Assembly (NCBI GenBank): GCA_003116975.1
Contig: BGKB01000266.1
Span: 1-48,414, forward strand
Length of the DNA: 48,414 bases
Direction: 5' to 3'
Origin: Aurantiochytrium sp. KH105
Lineage: Eukaryota; Sar; Bigyra; Thraustochytrida; Thraustochytriidae
Made by a program: the position numbers and the translations under genes. Position 1 is the stretch's first letter, and each line of letters starts with the position of its first letter. Of this stretch, positions 19,442-29,193 are shown one piece after another. The notes under the pieces are model-generated. The model searched no databases and was not told the origin of the DNA. It worked only from the letters and a program-made list of their open reading frames with translations.

Positions 19442-21326
19442 CTCGGGTTCGAAGCCCCGAGGCAGCAAGGGGGAAGGGAGGCAAGGACGGCGCGGCGAGA
19501 GGAACCCAAAGAGATGGAAGAGCTTCGGAAACAAAACAACAAGTTTGCCTGCCTGCTTGCAGTTGCTCGCTGTTGCTTGCTTTGCTTTGTCAACAGCCAG
19601 CCAGCCAGCCAGCCAGCCAGCCGAGTCAAGAGGCCTCGGCATGCGGGCAGGAAGGCAGGCAGCCGAGGGAGGGAGGTGGTGGCCGGACCAACTTGAAGCG
19701 GGCTGCTGCAAGATATGGCCGGTCAATAGGTTTCACCTGCGCGTGCGTCCGTATGCCGGTGTCGCAGTGTGAGGGCGGCCAGCCAGCCAGCCAGCCAGCC
19801 AAAGGAAGCCGCCTTCCCTCCCTCCCTCCCTTGCCTGCTTTCCTTTTTATCCCCACTTCGGCGGGGCCTCTGACTGTTGGCGCCGCAGCTTCTCCGCCGC
19901 CTCCCCTGCCCCACAGACCCGCGCCTCTCCCCCACAGTGGCCGCTGCGACGCAGCCCTCTTCTCTCCGCCTCCGCATTGACTAACAAAAAAATTAACACA
20001 CACACAGGCCGCCGCCCTCTCTCCCCGCGCCTCCTTGCCAGCCACACCACCACGCCGCGCTCACTGCCGGGCCCGCCGCCGCGCCCCCTCCGCGCGCGCC
20101 CGCCCGCCCGGCCTCGCCGCGCCCGTGCCGCGCGGTCCCGCCGGTCCGGCCAGGCCCCGCGCCGCCGCGGTGCCTGCTCGCCGGCCGCCCTGCATGCAGC
20201 AGCTAGCTAGCTCGCCGCTGCAGCTGCTCGCGGCGTGCCGACGTCGCGCTGCTCGGACCCTGCTCGCGCGGCGGGCGGTCCACGCGCTGCAGCTGCCTGC
20301 CTGCCCGCCCTGCCCTGCCTTGGCCTGCCCGGGCCCGCACTGCGCGGCTGCTGGCGGGGCGAGGCGGCGGCGACCGGCAGAGACGGAGGGAGGAGCGAGC
20401 GAGGGCAAGGGAGGGGGGGAGGGAGGAGGCGCAGGGCGGCGCAGGGCCGGGCGAGCTAGCGCGCAGGCACGCCCTGTACGCGCTGCATCGTGCATGTTTG
20501 CATCTACGCGCGCAAGCAACGGCGGTGTGGAGTGCGGTGCGGACGATGAGCGAGCGAGCGAGAGAGAGCAGGAGAGAGAGGTAGAGAGAGCCGCAGCAGC
20601 AGTGGCAGCTGCAGCCGCCGTGCCAGTGCCAGGGTGGGTGGTAGCATTTGCAGGGCAAGTTCCGCCTGGCGCTGCCTCCCCGCCACAAAAGCCGCGACCG
20701 CACGCCGACCCGACACTATCCAGGCCGGGTCATTGTGGCACGCACACACGCACGGTCGCCGCACCGCACGCAGCATTAGATGGTCGCGGCGGGCGCAACC
20801 GCCCTCGGTCGGCCGGGCCTCTCTCTTTCTGCGAGGAGGTGCTTTTAGCTTAGGTCTGGCTGGTCGTGCGCGTATGTATACGAACGTGGTGTCGTATTAT
20901 GTATACGTAGAACGTATCCTCGCTCGCGACGCCGCGGCGCGAACCAGCGTGGTCCCGCTGCTGCGCCGCGTGGCCTCCGTGGGGGTCGCCATCGCGACAG
21001 CACGGGTCGAACCCATCCCGGCTGCCGACTTGCCGACCTGGCTGGCAGCCCTGGCTGGTACAGCGGGATCTTATCATGTCGGTGCAGCGGCAGCCATTGC
21101 AGGTGCAGATTAGAGCGATCGATCGATAGATCGATCGAGAGCGATAGATGCCGGTCAGTTCGCGGTGGCCGAAGGCGGTGCAGAAACGCCCCATGCCGGC
21201 CGTACGAGAGCTCCGCTCAGCTCAGCTCAGGTGCAGGCAATGGCCGTGCCTTCCTTCCGCTGCGTCGCACTGCATTTAAGTCGTCGCCCGCCTTGCGTCG
21301 CACTGCATTGGTGATCTGCGCTGCGC

Positions 21327-21377
21327 TGCATTGCATTGCATTGCATTGCATTGTGCATTGCATTGCATTGCATTGCA
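21327..21377 (+). repeat. (TTGCA)n pentanucleotide repeat
   Basis: Tandem TTGCA units with one interruption (TTGTGCA) near the middle. Confidence 0.9.
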
Positions 21378-21490
21378 CCGCCGTCCTTCCCCTACAGTCG
21401 GCCCTCCCAGACGGCCAACCGCGGTTCAGCCTGCCCTCCTACCGCCAGTCGCAGCCACCTCGGCGATGGCCCCGCAGATGGGGCACTATG

Positions 21491-21518
21491 TCCCCGCAGA
21501 TTACCCAATCTGCGGGGA
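21491..21518. repeat. Perfect 12-bp-arm hairpin
   Basis: TCCCCGCAGATT (21491-21502), loop ACCC (21503-21506), and the exact reverse complement AATCTGCGGGGA (21507-21518). It is the strongest perfect hairpin noticed in the gene-poor region. Its role is unknown. Confidence 0.8.
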
Positions 21519-21810
21519 AGGAGACCCATTCGGCTCCCGCATCTCCACAGAAGTCCCTACACATCCCTCCCGCCGCGAAGCGATCTACACCGCAGTGGTT
21601 CTGTGCGGGATGCTGCGGGCAGTCGCGGCGGGACCAGCGGCGGTGCGGGGGCGGTGCGGGGCGGGCGGTGCGAGCGGCACGAGCGCCGCCTCGCGTCGAC
21701 CCGTCCCGCCTCGACTCGAGTGCGCGCTGCGAAGACGCCCTCGACATCACATCCGCGGCGCGCCGCCCTTGCGACTCCCGACTCCAATTCGACTCGACGC
21801 GTCCTCTCGC

Positions 21811-21852
21811 GTCGAGTCGAGTCGAGTCGAGTCGAGTCGGGTCGAGTCGAGT
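21811..21852 (+). repeat. (GTCGA)n pentanucleotide repeat
   Basis: Tandem GTCGA units with one G variant, flanked by degenerate CGACTC copies upstream. Confidence 0.9.
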
Positions 21853-22260
21853 TGCGAAGAGTGGGGTGAGCCGCGCCGCGTCGAAGTGCCGTGAGCACAA
21901 AAGCTCCACAATAATCTCGCCGGGGCAGGCGCGTGCACCGCGCACCCAGGCCTCGCCGCCAGGCCGCGGCCGTCTGAAAAGCCGCCGCCCGCCGGGGCTT
22001 GGCGTGGCTTGGCGTGGCTTGGCGCGGCGCGGCTCGTCAGACGCGGCTTGTTAGCGAGCGGCTGGCTGGTGGCGCTGGTGTCTCCGGTCTGTCAGTCCTC
22101 AGTCTGTCTGAAGAGGCGGATCGCGGCGGTGCGGCGGTCCGGGCGCACCACCAGTGCGCGCTCGTTCGGCGGCAGCTGGCTGGGGAAGGAAGGAAGGAGG
22201 GGGAGGAAAACAAACAAGAAAACACAGCCGCGGCGTCATCGCGGTGGCTCCGCTCCAGGC

Positions 22261-22288
22261 AAGCAAGCAAGCAAGCAAGCAAGCAAGC
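22261..22288 (+). repeat. (AAGC)7 microsatellite
   Basis: Seven perfect AAGC units, same motif as at 19405-19440. Confidence 0.95.
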
Positions 22289-23705
22289 CTGCCGCCAACG
22301 TGAAAATAGCACGTGTATACGCGAGGAGACCACCCTGCGCAGGCCCGGTCGGCCCCGCGCATACGTCGAGACGAGCATTGGCCGAGACCGGGACGGCGCG
22401 GCTGCGCGGGGCGCGCTTGGAGGTACGGCCGGTGGCGGCGGACGGATGGATGGACGGATGGGATGGATGGATAGATGCGACGGGCCGCAGGAAGGGAAGG
22501 GAGGAAGGGATGGAGCGAGGGAGGGCGAGAAAGGGGCGCGCGCTTCCTCGGCGCAGAGTGGGAAGGAGTATCGTAGCAACTCCTGGGCCACCACCCGAGA
22601 GAGTGATTTCTAGGCAGAATGCGACAGAATGAGGGAGATTCTGATCCTTGGCGGTCGGACTCATGCCAGTGGCGCTCGATATTCCTGCGAGGGCATTGCG
22701 CGGATGATGGTGGTGGTGATGGGGATGTGACGGCGGCCGCGGCCCGAGCGGCCAGGCTTCTCGGGCCGCTTGGATCGAGGTTCCAGCGGCCCGGCCCGGC
22801 AGGGATCACGCCCCCGCGAGGTCGACACGGGACGGGTCCCGCGAGGGAAAGGCGAGCGAGGGACGAGTAGGCCAGACTCGAGAGAAAAAGCGTGGAAGGA
22901 CCGGTGGGGGCCGGGTGATGACCTTCTTTTGGCCTCTTTCTTGTCTTGAGGAGAAATTTAAAAAAAAAAAAGTCAACATGACCTGTGAAGGGGTGACGTG
23001 AGCCGAGGACGATTCGTCCGTCGCGCGTAGCGTACGGGTTGGGGTTGCTGGCTGTCGGTTCGGCTGGCGAGGTGCGCCTTGAACGCTATCTTGTGTTATT
23101 GTAGAGGTGAAGAGAACCGTGATCTTTCGGGGGTCGACTTGTCCCATGACTTTTGGAGGCCCATGCGACAACCGAGCGTGACGTCGCCGCGGTATGCGAA
23201 ACGCAAGTACTGGTCGCAACATTCAACGGCGTCGAACCTTGTTTGATGCGTGCTTGATCTGAGAAATGACGATCGTTTGCAGCCAGCTGCATTCTCTTGG
23301 CTTGTGATCTTAGAGAAGATCACACTTGTAGCGGACAAGAAGCAAAGTTCGCAAGTTTTTCACTTTTTCGCATGGGCGGGCATGGAAAAACAGTAGTGGT
23401 GCAAAGTTTCGGCCACAAGGCTGATCTCCTTTCAATAGAGGTCTTATTCTGCGATATCCTACAAATTCCGAGGTCTTGTCCAAAACTTTACGTAAACTTG
23501 TGAAGATTCTCATTTCTGTGCGATCTAAGGGCATCCACTAGCGGATTATAGTCTTCTCGGTTTTCGCCCTTACATTCATTTTTACAACTGCCAAGAAAGT
23601 TGGATTGAGTTCTCTGGTCCGTTACGGGATAGCCCTTCCTGACAAAGAACGAGGGCATGTGACACGGTCACAATCGGCCATCAAGTAATAGTATACCTCC
23701 GTATT

Positions 23706-23724
23706 GGTACTACTAAGTAGTACC
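23706..23724. promoter_or_regulatory. 19-bp near-perfect palindrome upstream of the GH59 gene
   Basis: GGTACTACT and AGTAGTACC flank a single central A, 69 bp before the start codon of the galactocerebrosidase gene. A GGTACC follows at 23731-23736. The symmetric arrangement close to the start suggests a dimeric regulator site. That is inference. Confidence 0.4.
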
Positions 23725-23792
23725 ATTTATGGTACCGCTCAATCGAGCCTTACCAAAAGATATATCTTTCGCCGTGGCAGTTGAGAATCATC

Positions 23793-26552
23793 ATGCACGG
23801 ACTCTGGGCACTCGTCGCAACGCTGGCGCTGCTGCAAGCGCGCACGATCACGGGCACGCCCGCCTCCAAAGCAGCTAAAAGCATCAACGTCACCAACGCC
23901 GCAAAAGTCGCGTCCACCGTCAACTTCGCCTGGAACACAAAAGAACTCGAGGACCTGCACCGCTTCGACGGCATCGGGGCCATCTCCGGGGGAGGAGCCA
24001 CCAGCCGTCTCCTTGTCGAGTACCCAGACGATGTCAAGGCCGAGATCTATGACTTCCTCTTCCTCCCTAATCATGGCGCCTCCCTGCACATGGTCAAAGT
24101 AGAAATCGGCGGCGACGCAGAGTCCACCGACGGATCTGAAACCTCGCACATGCACGGCCCCGACGACCTCGACCTCACCCGCGGCTACGAATGGGAAATT
24201 CTTCGCGAAGCCAAACGCAGAAATCCAGACATTCTCACCTACGGTCTGCCCTGGGCATTTCCCGGCTGGCTCGGCAACGAAGCCCACGACAACCCCTTTG
24301 TCCAGCCCTACCGCACCGCAAACTACACCTTGCAATGGGTACTTGGCGCACGCGAGATACACGGCATCGAAATCGACTTTCTCGGCATCTGGAATGAACG
24401 CGGCGCCGACAGAGCCTACACGCTGGCACTGCGCGATCTTCTTGACGCCAACGGCTTCAAAAACACCAAAATCGTTTCGAACGACGGAAATGCCAGAGAA
24501 ATATGCCCCAAGCTCGTCGACGACAGCGAATACGCTGCTGCCGTCGATGTGATTGGTCTCCATTACCCAAGCGATCGAGACGCCGCGATTCGCAACCAGT
24601 GCGCCTTGCTCAACAAACCCATTTGGTCTGCTGAGGAAAGCTCGTCTTACGACGATCTCAATGGCGCCGCCTGTTGGGCGAGAGTCATCGCCGCGCACTA
24701 CGTTCTCAACAACATGACCTCTAATCTCATGTGGAATCTTGTCGGATCCTACTTTCATGGCACAAACTGGTACGCATCCTCGCTCCTTACGGCCGTGCAG
24801 CCGTGGTCCGGCTTCTTCGAGAGCGATCCAATGCCCGTGCTTTGGGCCACTGCGCACTACACGCACTTTGTTCAGCCCGGCTGGCGCTACCTGCCCGTCG
24901 GTCATGGCTCTGGCGAGCTAAAACAAGGTGGATACTACAATGCCTTTGTCTCGCCGGACGGAAAGGACTTTAGTCTTGTCATTGTGAAAATCTCGCGTGA
25001 TCATGCCAGCTGTACCCGCCCAGGCTTGTGGAATTATGAAACGGAGCCTGAAACCGTGCGATTCCAATTCGCAGAAGGGCTCGCGGCGCAAATCATTGCC
25101 AACAATCCTCTCTTTGGACGCTACTCCAATCTCGAGGAAAATGAGAACAAGCCTCCGACTCTTTTTGAACCGTACAATGTCAATCTCGAGGCGGATGGCT
25201 CGCTCGAAATTCATATTCCTGTTGGTGCTCTTTTCACGATCAGCACGGTATCCACATCGAAAAAGCCCAAGCCCGAGACACAAACAAGTCGCGCCTCTGA
25301 ACCGGCCTTTCCGCTTCCTTATCGCGACGACTTCGCTCACTACAATTGCTCCGGATGCTACGCACGTTACCTCACCGATCAAATGGGTGCTTTCGAGATC
25401 CGCCCTGACGCACGTGGAGCCGCAGGCGCGCCAAGTGTTCTGCGTCAGGTTGCCCCTTCCATCCCCGTCCATTGGCAGAACTTTCCCCTCGGACCGCTTA
25501 CCATCATCGGCATGACAGAATGGGAAGATGTCCACGTTGCAACGCGATTTCGGATCCCTTCCTCATACGAAGCGCCGGGGGCGACCACAACGACAACAGA
25601 AAACTCGTCTCGGCAAATCACATCCCAATCATCTCCTGCTGCTTGTGTTGCGACACGTACTACTCAGGTATGGAAGGACGCAGGCATCATACTTTGCGCC
25701 TCGACATCGCAGTGGGTGCTCCGCTATGGCGGCCCGCCTCGAAACACAGTCGTCGACAACCCAAAGGACCCAATGATCATTTCCAGTGGAAGCATCGAGC
25801 TCAAACCCGACACTTGGTACAATCTCGACCTTATCGTCAGCCTTGATAAAGTCGTCCACGCTTCCATTGGAAACCAGGTCCTCGCACAAAACCTTTCCGT
25901 GCGAAGCCGCGACAATGGCTTTGTTGGACTCGCGGTGAATGGCTACTTTCCTGTCGAGTTTGCCTACATTGACATCAAACCGGTCGGTAATCGTTGGGAA
26001 CCTCTCTCCATGCCCCAAGTCAACCAACAACGTGACCTCCTTTCCCCTTTTCCTAATGACGCCTCCCTCGGACTGCGGCCCTGCACAGCGAATGGCGTCT
26101 ATGACCCACTCCAGGCCTTTGCAATCGACTCCAACTGGCAGCTTCGCGCCTTGGGCGCAGCAGGTGCGTCTCGCGCGAAATCTTCCCTGACGGCTTCGCG
26201 CTTGCAATGCGTCGATGCAAGCGACCCAAAGCATATCGCACTGCGTGACTGCCGGCCGGGTGCCGCGACTCAGGCATTTCGCAATGATTATACCAATATC
26301 AGAAATCACCCACAACCGATGCGCAACACGGCGGGCAATCTCGTTGGAAATCCAGGAGGTCCCGCCTTTGTGACCTCGGCCAAGAATGCCGCCAAGGTGA
26401 ACAAGTGGGTCTACTTTCCAAACACTTTTCAGCTTCGTTCTCAACTTAGCTACTCGGCTCAAGTGGGCGAGCCTCAATGCCTCACTGTGCTTGCGTCGCA
26501 CCATGCTGGTTCTTCGACCTTGCAAACGGAGCAAATCCTCGCTGTGGCCTGA
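23793..26552 (+). CDS. GALC: GH59 galactocerebrosidase-like secreted glycosidase with C-terminal lectin-like extension
   Basis: A 919-residue protein from the ATG at 23793, beginning with a signal peptide (HGLWALVATLALLQA). Seen: FDGIGAISGGGATSRLL, a hallmark of GH59; GIWNERG with acid/base Glu202; and WSAEESS with nucleophile Glu281. Both match human GALC Glu182 and Glu258 in context. Downstream are the beta-sandwich and lectin-like domains seen in GALC. Animal GALC is about 670-685 residues. Here the final 180 or so residues (QCVDASD, ALRDC, then a late QCLTVLAS) resemble a ricin-type beta-trefoil. The enzyme should remove galactose from galactosylceramide-type lipids, in lysosome or outside the cell. 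Substrate identity and the lectin call are inference. Confidence 0.9.
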   Translation: MHGLWALVATLALLQARTITGTPASKAAKSINVTNAAKVASTVNFAWNTKELEDLHRFDGIGAISGGGATSRLLVEYPDDVKAEIYDFLFLPNHGASLHMVKVEIGGDAESTDGSETSHMHGPDDLDLTRGYEWEILREAKRRNPDILTYGLPWAFPGWLGNEAHDNPFVQPYRTANYTLQWVLGAREIHGIEIDFLGIWNERGADRAYTLALRDLLDANGFKNTKIVSNDGNAREICPKLVDDSEYAAAVDVIGLHYPSDRDAAIRNQCALLNKPIWSAEESSSYDDLNGAACWARVIAAHYVLNNMTSNLMWNLVGSYFHGTNWYASSLLTAVQPWSGFFESDPMPVLWATAHYTHFVQPGWRYLPVGHGSGELKQGGYYNAFVSPDGKDFSLVIVKISRDHASCTRPGLWNYETEPETVRFQFAEGLAAQIIANNPLFGRYSNLEENENKPPTLFEPYNVNLEADGSLEIHIPVGALFTISTVSTSKKPKPETQTSRASEPAFPLPYRDDFAHYNCSGCYARYLTDQMGAFEIRPDARGAAGAPSVLRQVAPSIPVHWQNFPLGPLTIIGMTEWEDVHVATRFRIPSSYEAPGATTTTTENSSRQITSQSSPAACVATRTTQVWKDAGIILCASTSQWVLRYGGPPRNTVVDNPKDPMIISSGSIELKPDTWYNLDLIVSLDKVVHASIGNQVLAQNLSVRSRDNGFVGLAVNGYFPVEFAYIDIKPVGNRWEPLSMPQVNQQRDLLSPFPNDASLGLRPCTANGVYDPLQAFAIDSNWQLRALGAAGASRAKSSLTASRLQCVDASDPKHIALRDCRPGAATQAFRNDYTNIRNHPQPMRNTAGNLVGNPGGPAFVTSAKNAAKVNKWVYFPNTFQLRSQLSYSAQVGEPQCLTVLASHHAGSSTLQTEQILAVA

Positions 26553-26805
26553 AAAGGTTCATTTGGCATGCGTGAGTTTCGTCTTCTGCTTCAATGCTGT
26601 CGCGCAGAGAAAGAAACCTCTAGTACTGCGAGCATCAGCGCGGACAACACATAGTTCATATCTTCAAGATTAACTTTCTAATTCAAAGACCGATTTCTGT
26701 TTCCAAGAAGTGTTGACTTTAGTGGCTGTACCACGGTGTATGAAAATGATGCGAAATGAAATTGTGGCAGCTACGTGGTTGCATGAGTCGGCCACAAGCG
26801 TCCTT
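26553..26805. other. 3' flank of the GH59 gene
   Basis: AT-richer than the gene itself. No coding sequence or regulatory motif was recognised before the possible small gene at 26806. Confidence 0.4.
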
Positions 26806-27026
26806 CTATCTCTCCCTTTTGCTGTATGTAGTGGCAATGAGCGCCAAGCGCGAGGCGACTGACGTCCCAAATTCGTCTACGATGCCATTTGTACTGCATT
26901 TGCTGAGCTCACACAAACACGTCTGTTGATGAATGTCCGAACATGTTATAGTGGTGCTCAAATCGTCTCAAGTTTGCGCTGTGCTCGTACCCAGATGGTG
27001 TGGGCGTGCACCTTGAGATCGGCCAT
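26806..27026 (-). CDS. Possible two-exon micro-gene (50 aa), unknown
   Basis: The ATG at 27026 opens MADLKVHAHTIW in a good Kozak context (atcATGG). A GTACGA donor follows, then a CTATAAC branch-like site and a CAACAG acceptor. The 68-nt intron (26923-26990) joins in frame to a 38-codon exon with CELSKCSTNGIVDEFGTS, ending TAG at 26806. Without splicing the frame stops after 22 codons. The text is protein-like, but no homology is recognised and chance is possible. Confidence 0.3.
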
Positions 27027-27449
27027 GATGAGGCAAGTCACGGCGCTGTTGACGGATGATACGTGGGGCGCAGTGCCGCGTCGTTGCCACTTTCTTCAAT
27101 TGACGCAAAGTCTCCCCTTCCGAAGGAACAATGTTACTTTCGAGTTTTTTTTTGTTTTTTGTTTTTTCTGAATGTCACCCGTCGATGTGACTGGGAGACA
27201 AGTTCATGTTCTTCCTGTTTGAAACGGGCAATGCTACCCGTCTAACGTGAATAATGTCCTGACGCGGGAACTCGGCTTGTGAAACGCAGTCATCGTCGTC
27301 TTTCGTTTTTTCCAATCAGTCCATTGGAGAAATGGAGAAATATAAGACTGGGAATAGTGCCATGCTGTCAAACAACGAAGAAATTCAACCACTAGCAAAT
27401 CATTCACGTTTACATGCACATTACACTCCTCGAGATAGTTTTCCTTTTA
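27027..27449. other. 3' flank of CDKAL1; no gene seen
   Basis: It contains T-runs near 27147-27170. Short open frames are present, but none has an ATG start with protein-like composition. Confidence 0.5.
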
Positions 27450-27451
27450 TT
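27446..27451 (-). terminator. AATAAA overlapping the CDKAL1 stop codon
   Basis: On the minus strand the stop and signal overlap as TAATAAAAGG. If used, the 3' UTR would be very short. Confidence 0.3.
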
Positions 27452-28952
27452 ACATTTCTTCCGCGGAAGCAGGATCCGATATTACCGACGCGGCAACGTG
27501 AAACTTGCTAGCCTCTGACACCTTGACAAACACGCGCTTTCCCTGAAGTGCATCGTCGCGAGGCGTAATCACCACCTTGACATAAGCATCGGTGTGGCCC
27601 ACACTCTGCGTCCCATCGCGCGAAACCTCCTCGGAGACCCAACATGGGACAGTCTTGCCAACAAGATGTTCATGCGGCATGTATGTCTCAAAATAGGCTG
27701 AAATTCGTCGACTCCTATCCTTGACAACCTGCGTCTGCAGACGCTTCATCTTTGCCGCCGGCGTTCCTGGCCGCGGGTAAAATTGCGAAATGTTCAGAAC
27801 GGGAAACTTGTATTTGGCCACAAGCTTCATCGTCTCGTCAAAGTCATCCTCCGTCTCGGTGGGAAAACCGCAAATGATATCGGTCGCAAGCGTCAAGCCC
27901 GGCACATGCTTGAGCATGTAGTCCGCCGCGCGCTCAAACTCTTCCACCGTGTACTCACGACGCATCGCGTCCAATACCGCATTGCTTCCAGACTGAACCG
28001 GCATGTGCAGAAACTTAAACATGTGACCGCTGCGCATGGCTGCCGCAATGCGGTCAAGCTGGGCAAGGATGAAGGGCGGATTTGTCATGCCGAGGCGCAG
28101 CATGCGATCCGGAAGACCGCGAGCTGCAACGGCTTGCGTGAGCCTTTCCAGGAGACTGCCCAGATTTGTCCCCAGATCGCGCCCATATGCCCCAGTGTCT
28201 TCGCTGGCGAGCCATATCTCGCGCGCCGCGAGACCGTTTTCGTCGTCCTCTTCAGCGAGGACAGCCTCCACACGCGCTACAATTGCATCTGGGTCATAGC
28301 TCCCCAACTTGCCTCGCGCATGCTTGGTCTTGCAGTACGTGCAGCTGCCCAGACACCCTGTGCTGAGCGGCACAATTTCCACAAGCTTGTTCTTGCGGAC
28401 CTTTGGCATGTCGAGACGTGGCAGCTCTTTCTTACCGAGAAGACGTACCGTGTTGCCCTTGAGTGCCTGCTCGACGACCTCGACAATGCGATCAATTTGA
28501 GTCACGCCCAGCACACTCGTCTTTTCGAGCCCCTTCAGCTTGCGATCGGCCTGCGGGACGCAGCCCGCCACCACGACGGGCTTGCCCAGCTTTTGGCCCT
28601 GCTCCACCACGTGCAAGAACGCCGACTGCGAGGGGTCTTTCACGGTGCAGCTGTTCACGAGCCACACGTCGGCGTCCTCCTTTGTCTCTGCCATGCGGTA
28701 TCCGTACTCCACCAGCGCGCCCTCCATGTACTCGCCGTCGCTCACGTTGTGCGAGCACCCGAACGTCTTGCTCCAGAACGAGCCCACGCCCGGCACGCCG
28801 TCCTGGCGCGCCGCGGCTGCAACCGCGGGGCTCTCATCCTTCGGGCCCCGCGCCCTGCCGCGCGCGAGCACCACGCCGCCGCCGCCGCCGCGCCCCGCCG
28901 CGCGCTCGCCGCCGCCCACGTCGGCGCCCGCGAGGTCCTCGATGTCCTCCAT
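27450..28952 (-). CDS. CDKAL1: CDKAL1-type threonylcarbamoyladenosine tRNA methylthiotransferase
   Basis: A 500-residue radical-SAM enzyme. The frame is open to a GTG at 29048, but the first ATG is at 28952. Seen: TFGCSHNVSDGEYM, NSCTVKDPS and AGCVPQ, carrying the three Cys of the UPF0004 cluster (about 66, 102, 131). Then GCLGSCTYCKTKHARG gives the radical-SAM CxxxCxxC (200, 204, 207). SEDTGAYGRD and FYPRPGTPAAKM are diagnostic of CDKAL1 rather than bacterial MiaB/MtaB. A TRAM region ends the protein. The enzyme thiomethylates t6A37 of tRNA-Lys(UUU), improving decoding. The human protein has a hydrophobic C-terminal ER anchor. This one ends in a polar tail (SDPASAEEM), so it may be soluble. 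The Gly/Arg-rich N-terminus is unusual. Confidence 0.95.
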   Translation of the reverse strand: MEDIEDLAGADVGGGERAAGRGGGGGVVLARGRARGPKDESPAVAAAARQDGVPGVGSFWSKTFGCSHNVSDGEYMEGALVEYGYRMAETKEDADVWLVNSCTVKDPSQSAFLHVVEQGQKLGKPVVVAGCVPQADRKLKGLEKTSVLGVTQIDRIVEVVEQALKGNTVRLLGKKELPRLDMPKVRKNKLVEIVPLSTGCLGSCTYCKTKHARGKLGSYDPDAIVARVEAVLAEEDDENGLAAREIWLASEDTGAYGRDLGTNLGSLLERLTQAVAARGLPDRMLRLGMTNPPFILAQLDRIAAAMRSGHMFKFLHMPVQSGSNAVLDAMRREYTVEEFERAADYMLKHVPGLTLATDIICGFPTETEDDFDETMKLVAKYKFPVLNISQFYPRPGTPAAKMKRLQTQVVKDRSRRISAYFETYMPHEHLVGKTVPCWVSEEVSRDGTQSVGHTDAYVKVVITPRDDALQGKRVFVKVSEASKFHVAASVISDPASAEEM

Positions 28953-29046
28953 CCCGGCCAACTCGCGCTCGTCGTCCTCCACCTCCACCTCGCCCTCGAC
29001 GACTTCGTTCTGCCCTTCCCTGCCCTGCTCCTGCCTGGCGCCATCC

Positions 29047-29121
29047 ACTGCGCAACCCCTTCCCGACTGCGCAACCCATTCTGACTGCGCAACCCATTAT
29101 TGACCGGGTACGCAACCCATT
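29047..29121. promoter_or_regulatory. Four-copy GCGCAACCCATT repeat in a bidirectional promoter
   Basis: Units ACTGCGCAACCCCT (29047-29060), ACTGCGCAACCCATT (29066-29080 and 29084-29098) and TACGCAACCCATT (29109-29121) lie between the divergent starts of CDKAL1 (28952) and the NOL9-like gene (29194). The core GCAACCC is invariant. All copies have the same orientation, at 18-25-bp spacing. They are likely transcription-factor or initiator elements serving both genes. That is inference. Confidence 0.6.
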
Positions 29122-29193
29122 CTAGAGCGGCAGCGGGACTGACTGAATGGCATCCAAAGCGAGAAAGCGGTGGACCCGAGCGCGCGCGGGGCC

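Larger units (their letters stand above)
17469..23705. other. 6.2-kb microsatellite-rich, gene-poor region
   Basis: It is strongly GC-rich from 17.5 to 22.9 kb and becomes more AT-balanced towards 23.7 kb. It is packed with short tandem repeats: GT at 17516-17532, GTCT at 18125-18148, CAG at 18699-18757, GGAA at 18820-18882, CAAG at 19405-19440, CAGC at 19594-19621 and 19778-19800, TTGCA at 21327-21377, GTCGA at 21811-21852 and AAGC at 22261-22288. Long open frames are composition artefacts. The left end is presumably the 5' UTR and promoter of the BTB-WD40 gene. A non-coding RNA cannot be excluded. No gene is supported. Confidence 0.6.

Noticed and set aside
19441..19462. tRNA T-arm-like sequence (GGGTTCGAAGCCCC)
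   Set aside because: Stem register does not give a 5-bp stem with 7-nt loop, and no acceptor, D or anticodon arm surrounds it.
20035..20853. 272-codon plus-strand frame
   Set aside because: Pro/Arg/Ala-rich, no stops because of very high GC; no homology recognisable.
23739..24905. 388-codon minus-strand frame
   Set aside because: Antisense to the GH59 gene, which has clear catalytic motifs.
27783..29084. 433-codon plus-strand frame
   Set aside because: Antisense to CDKAL1; His/Leu/Arg-rich mirror of its codons.
29047..29121. CRISPR-like array
   Set aside because: Only four short units of 13-15 bp with 3-10-bp gaps in a eukaryotic promoter.
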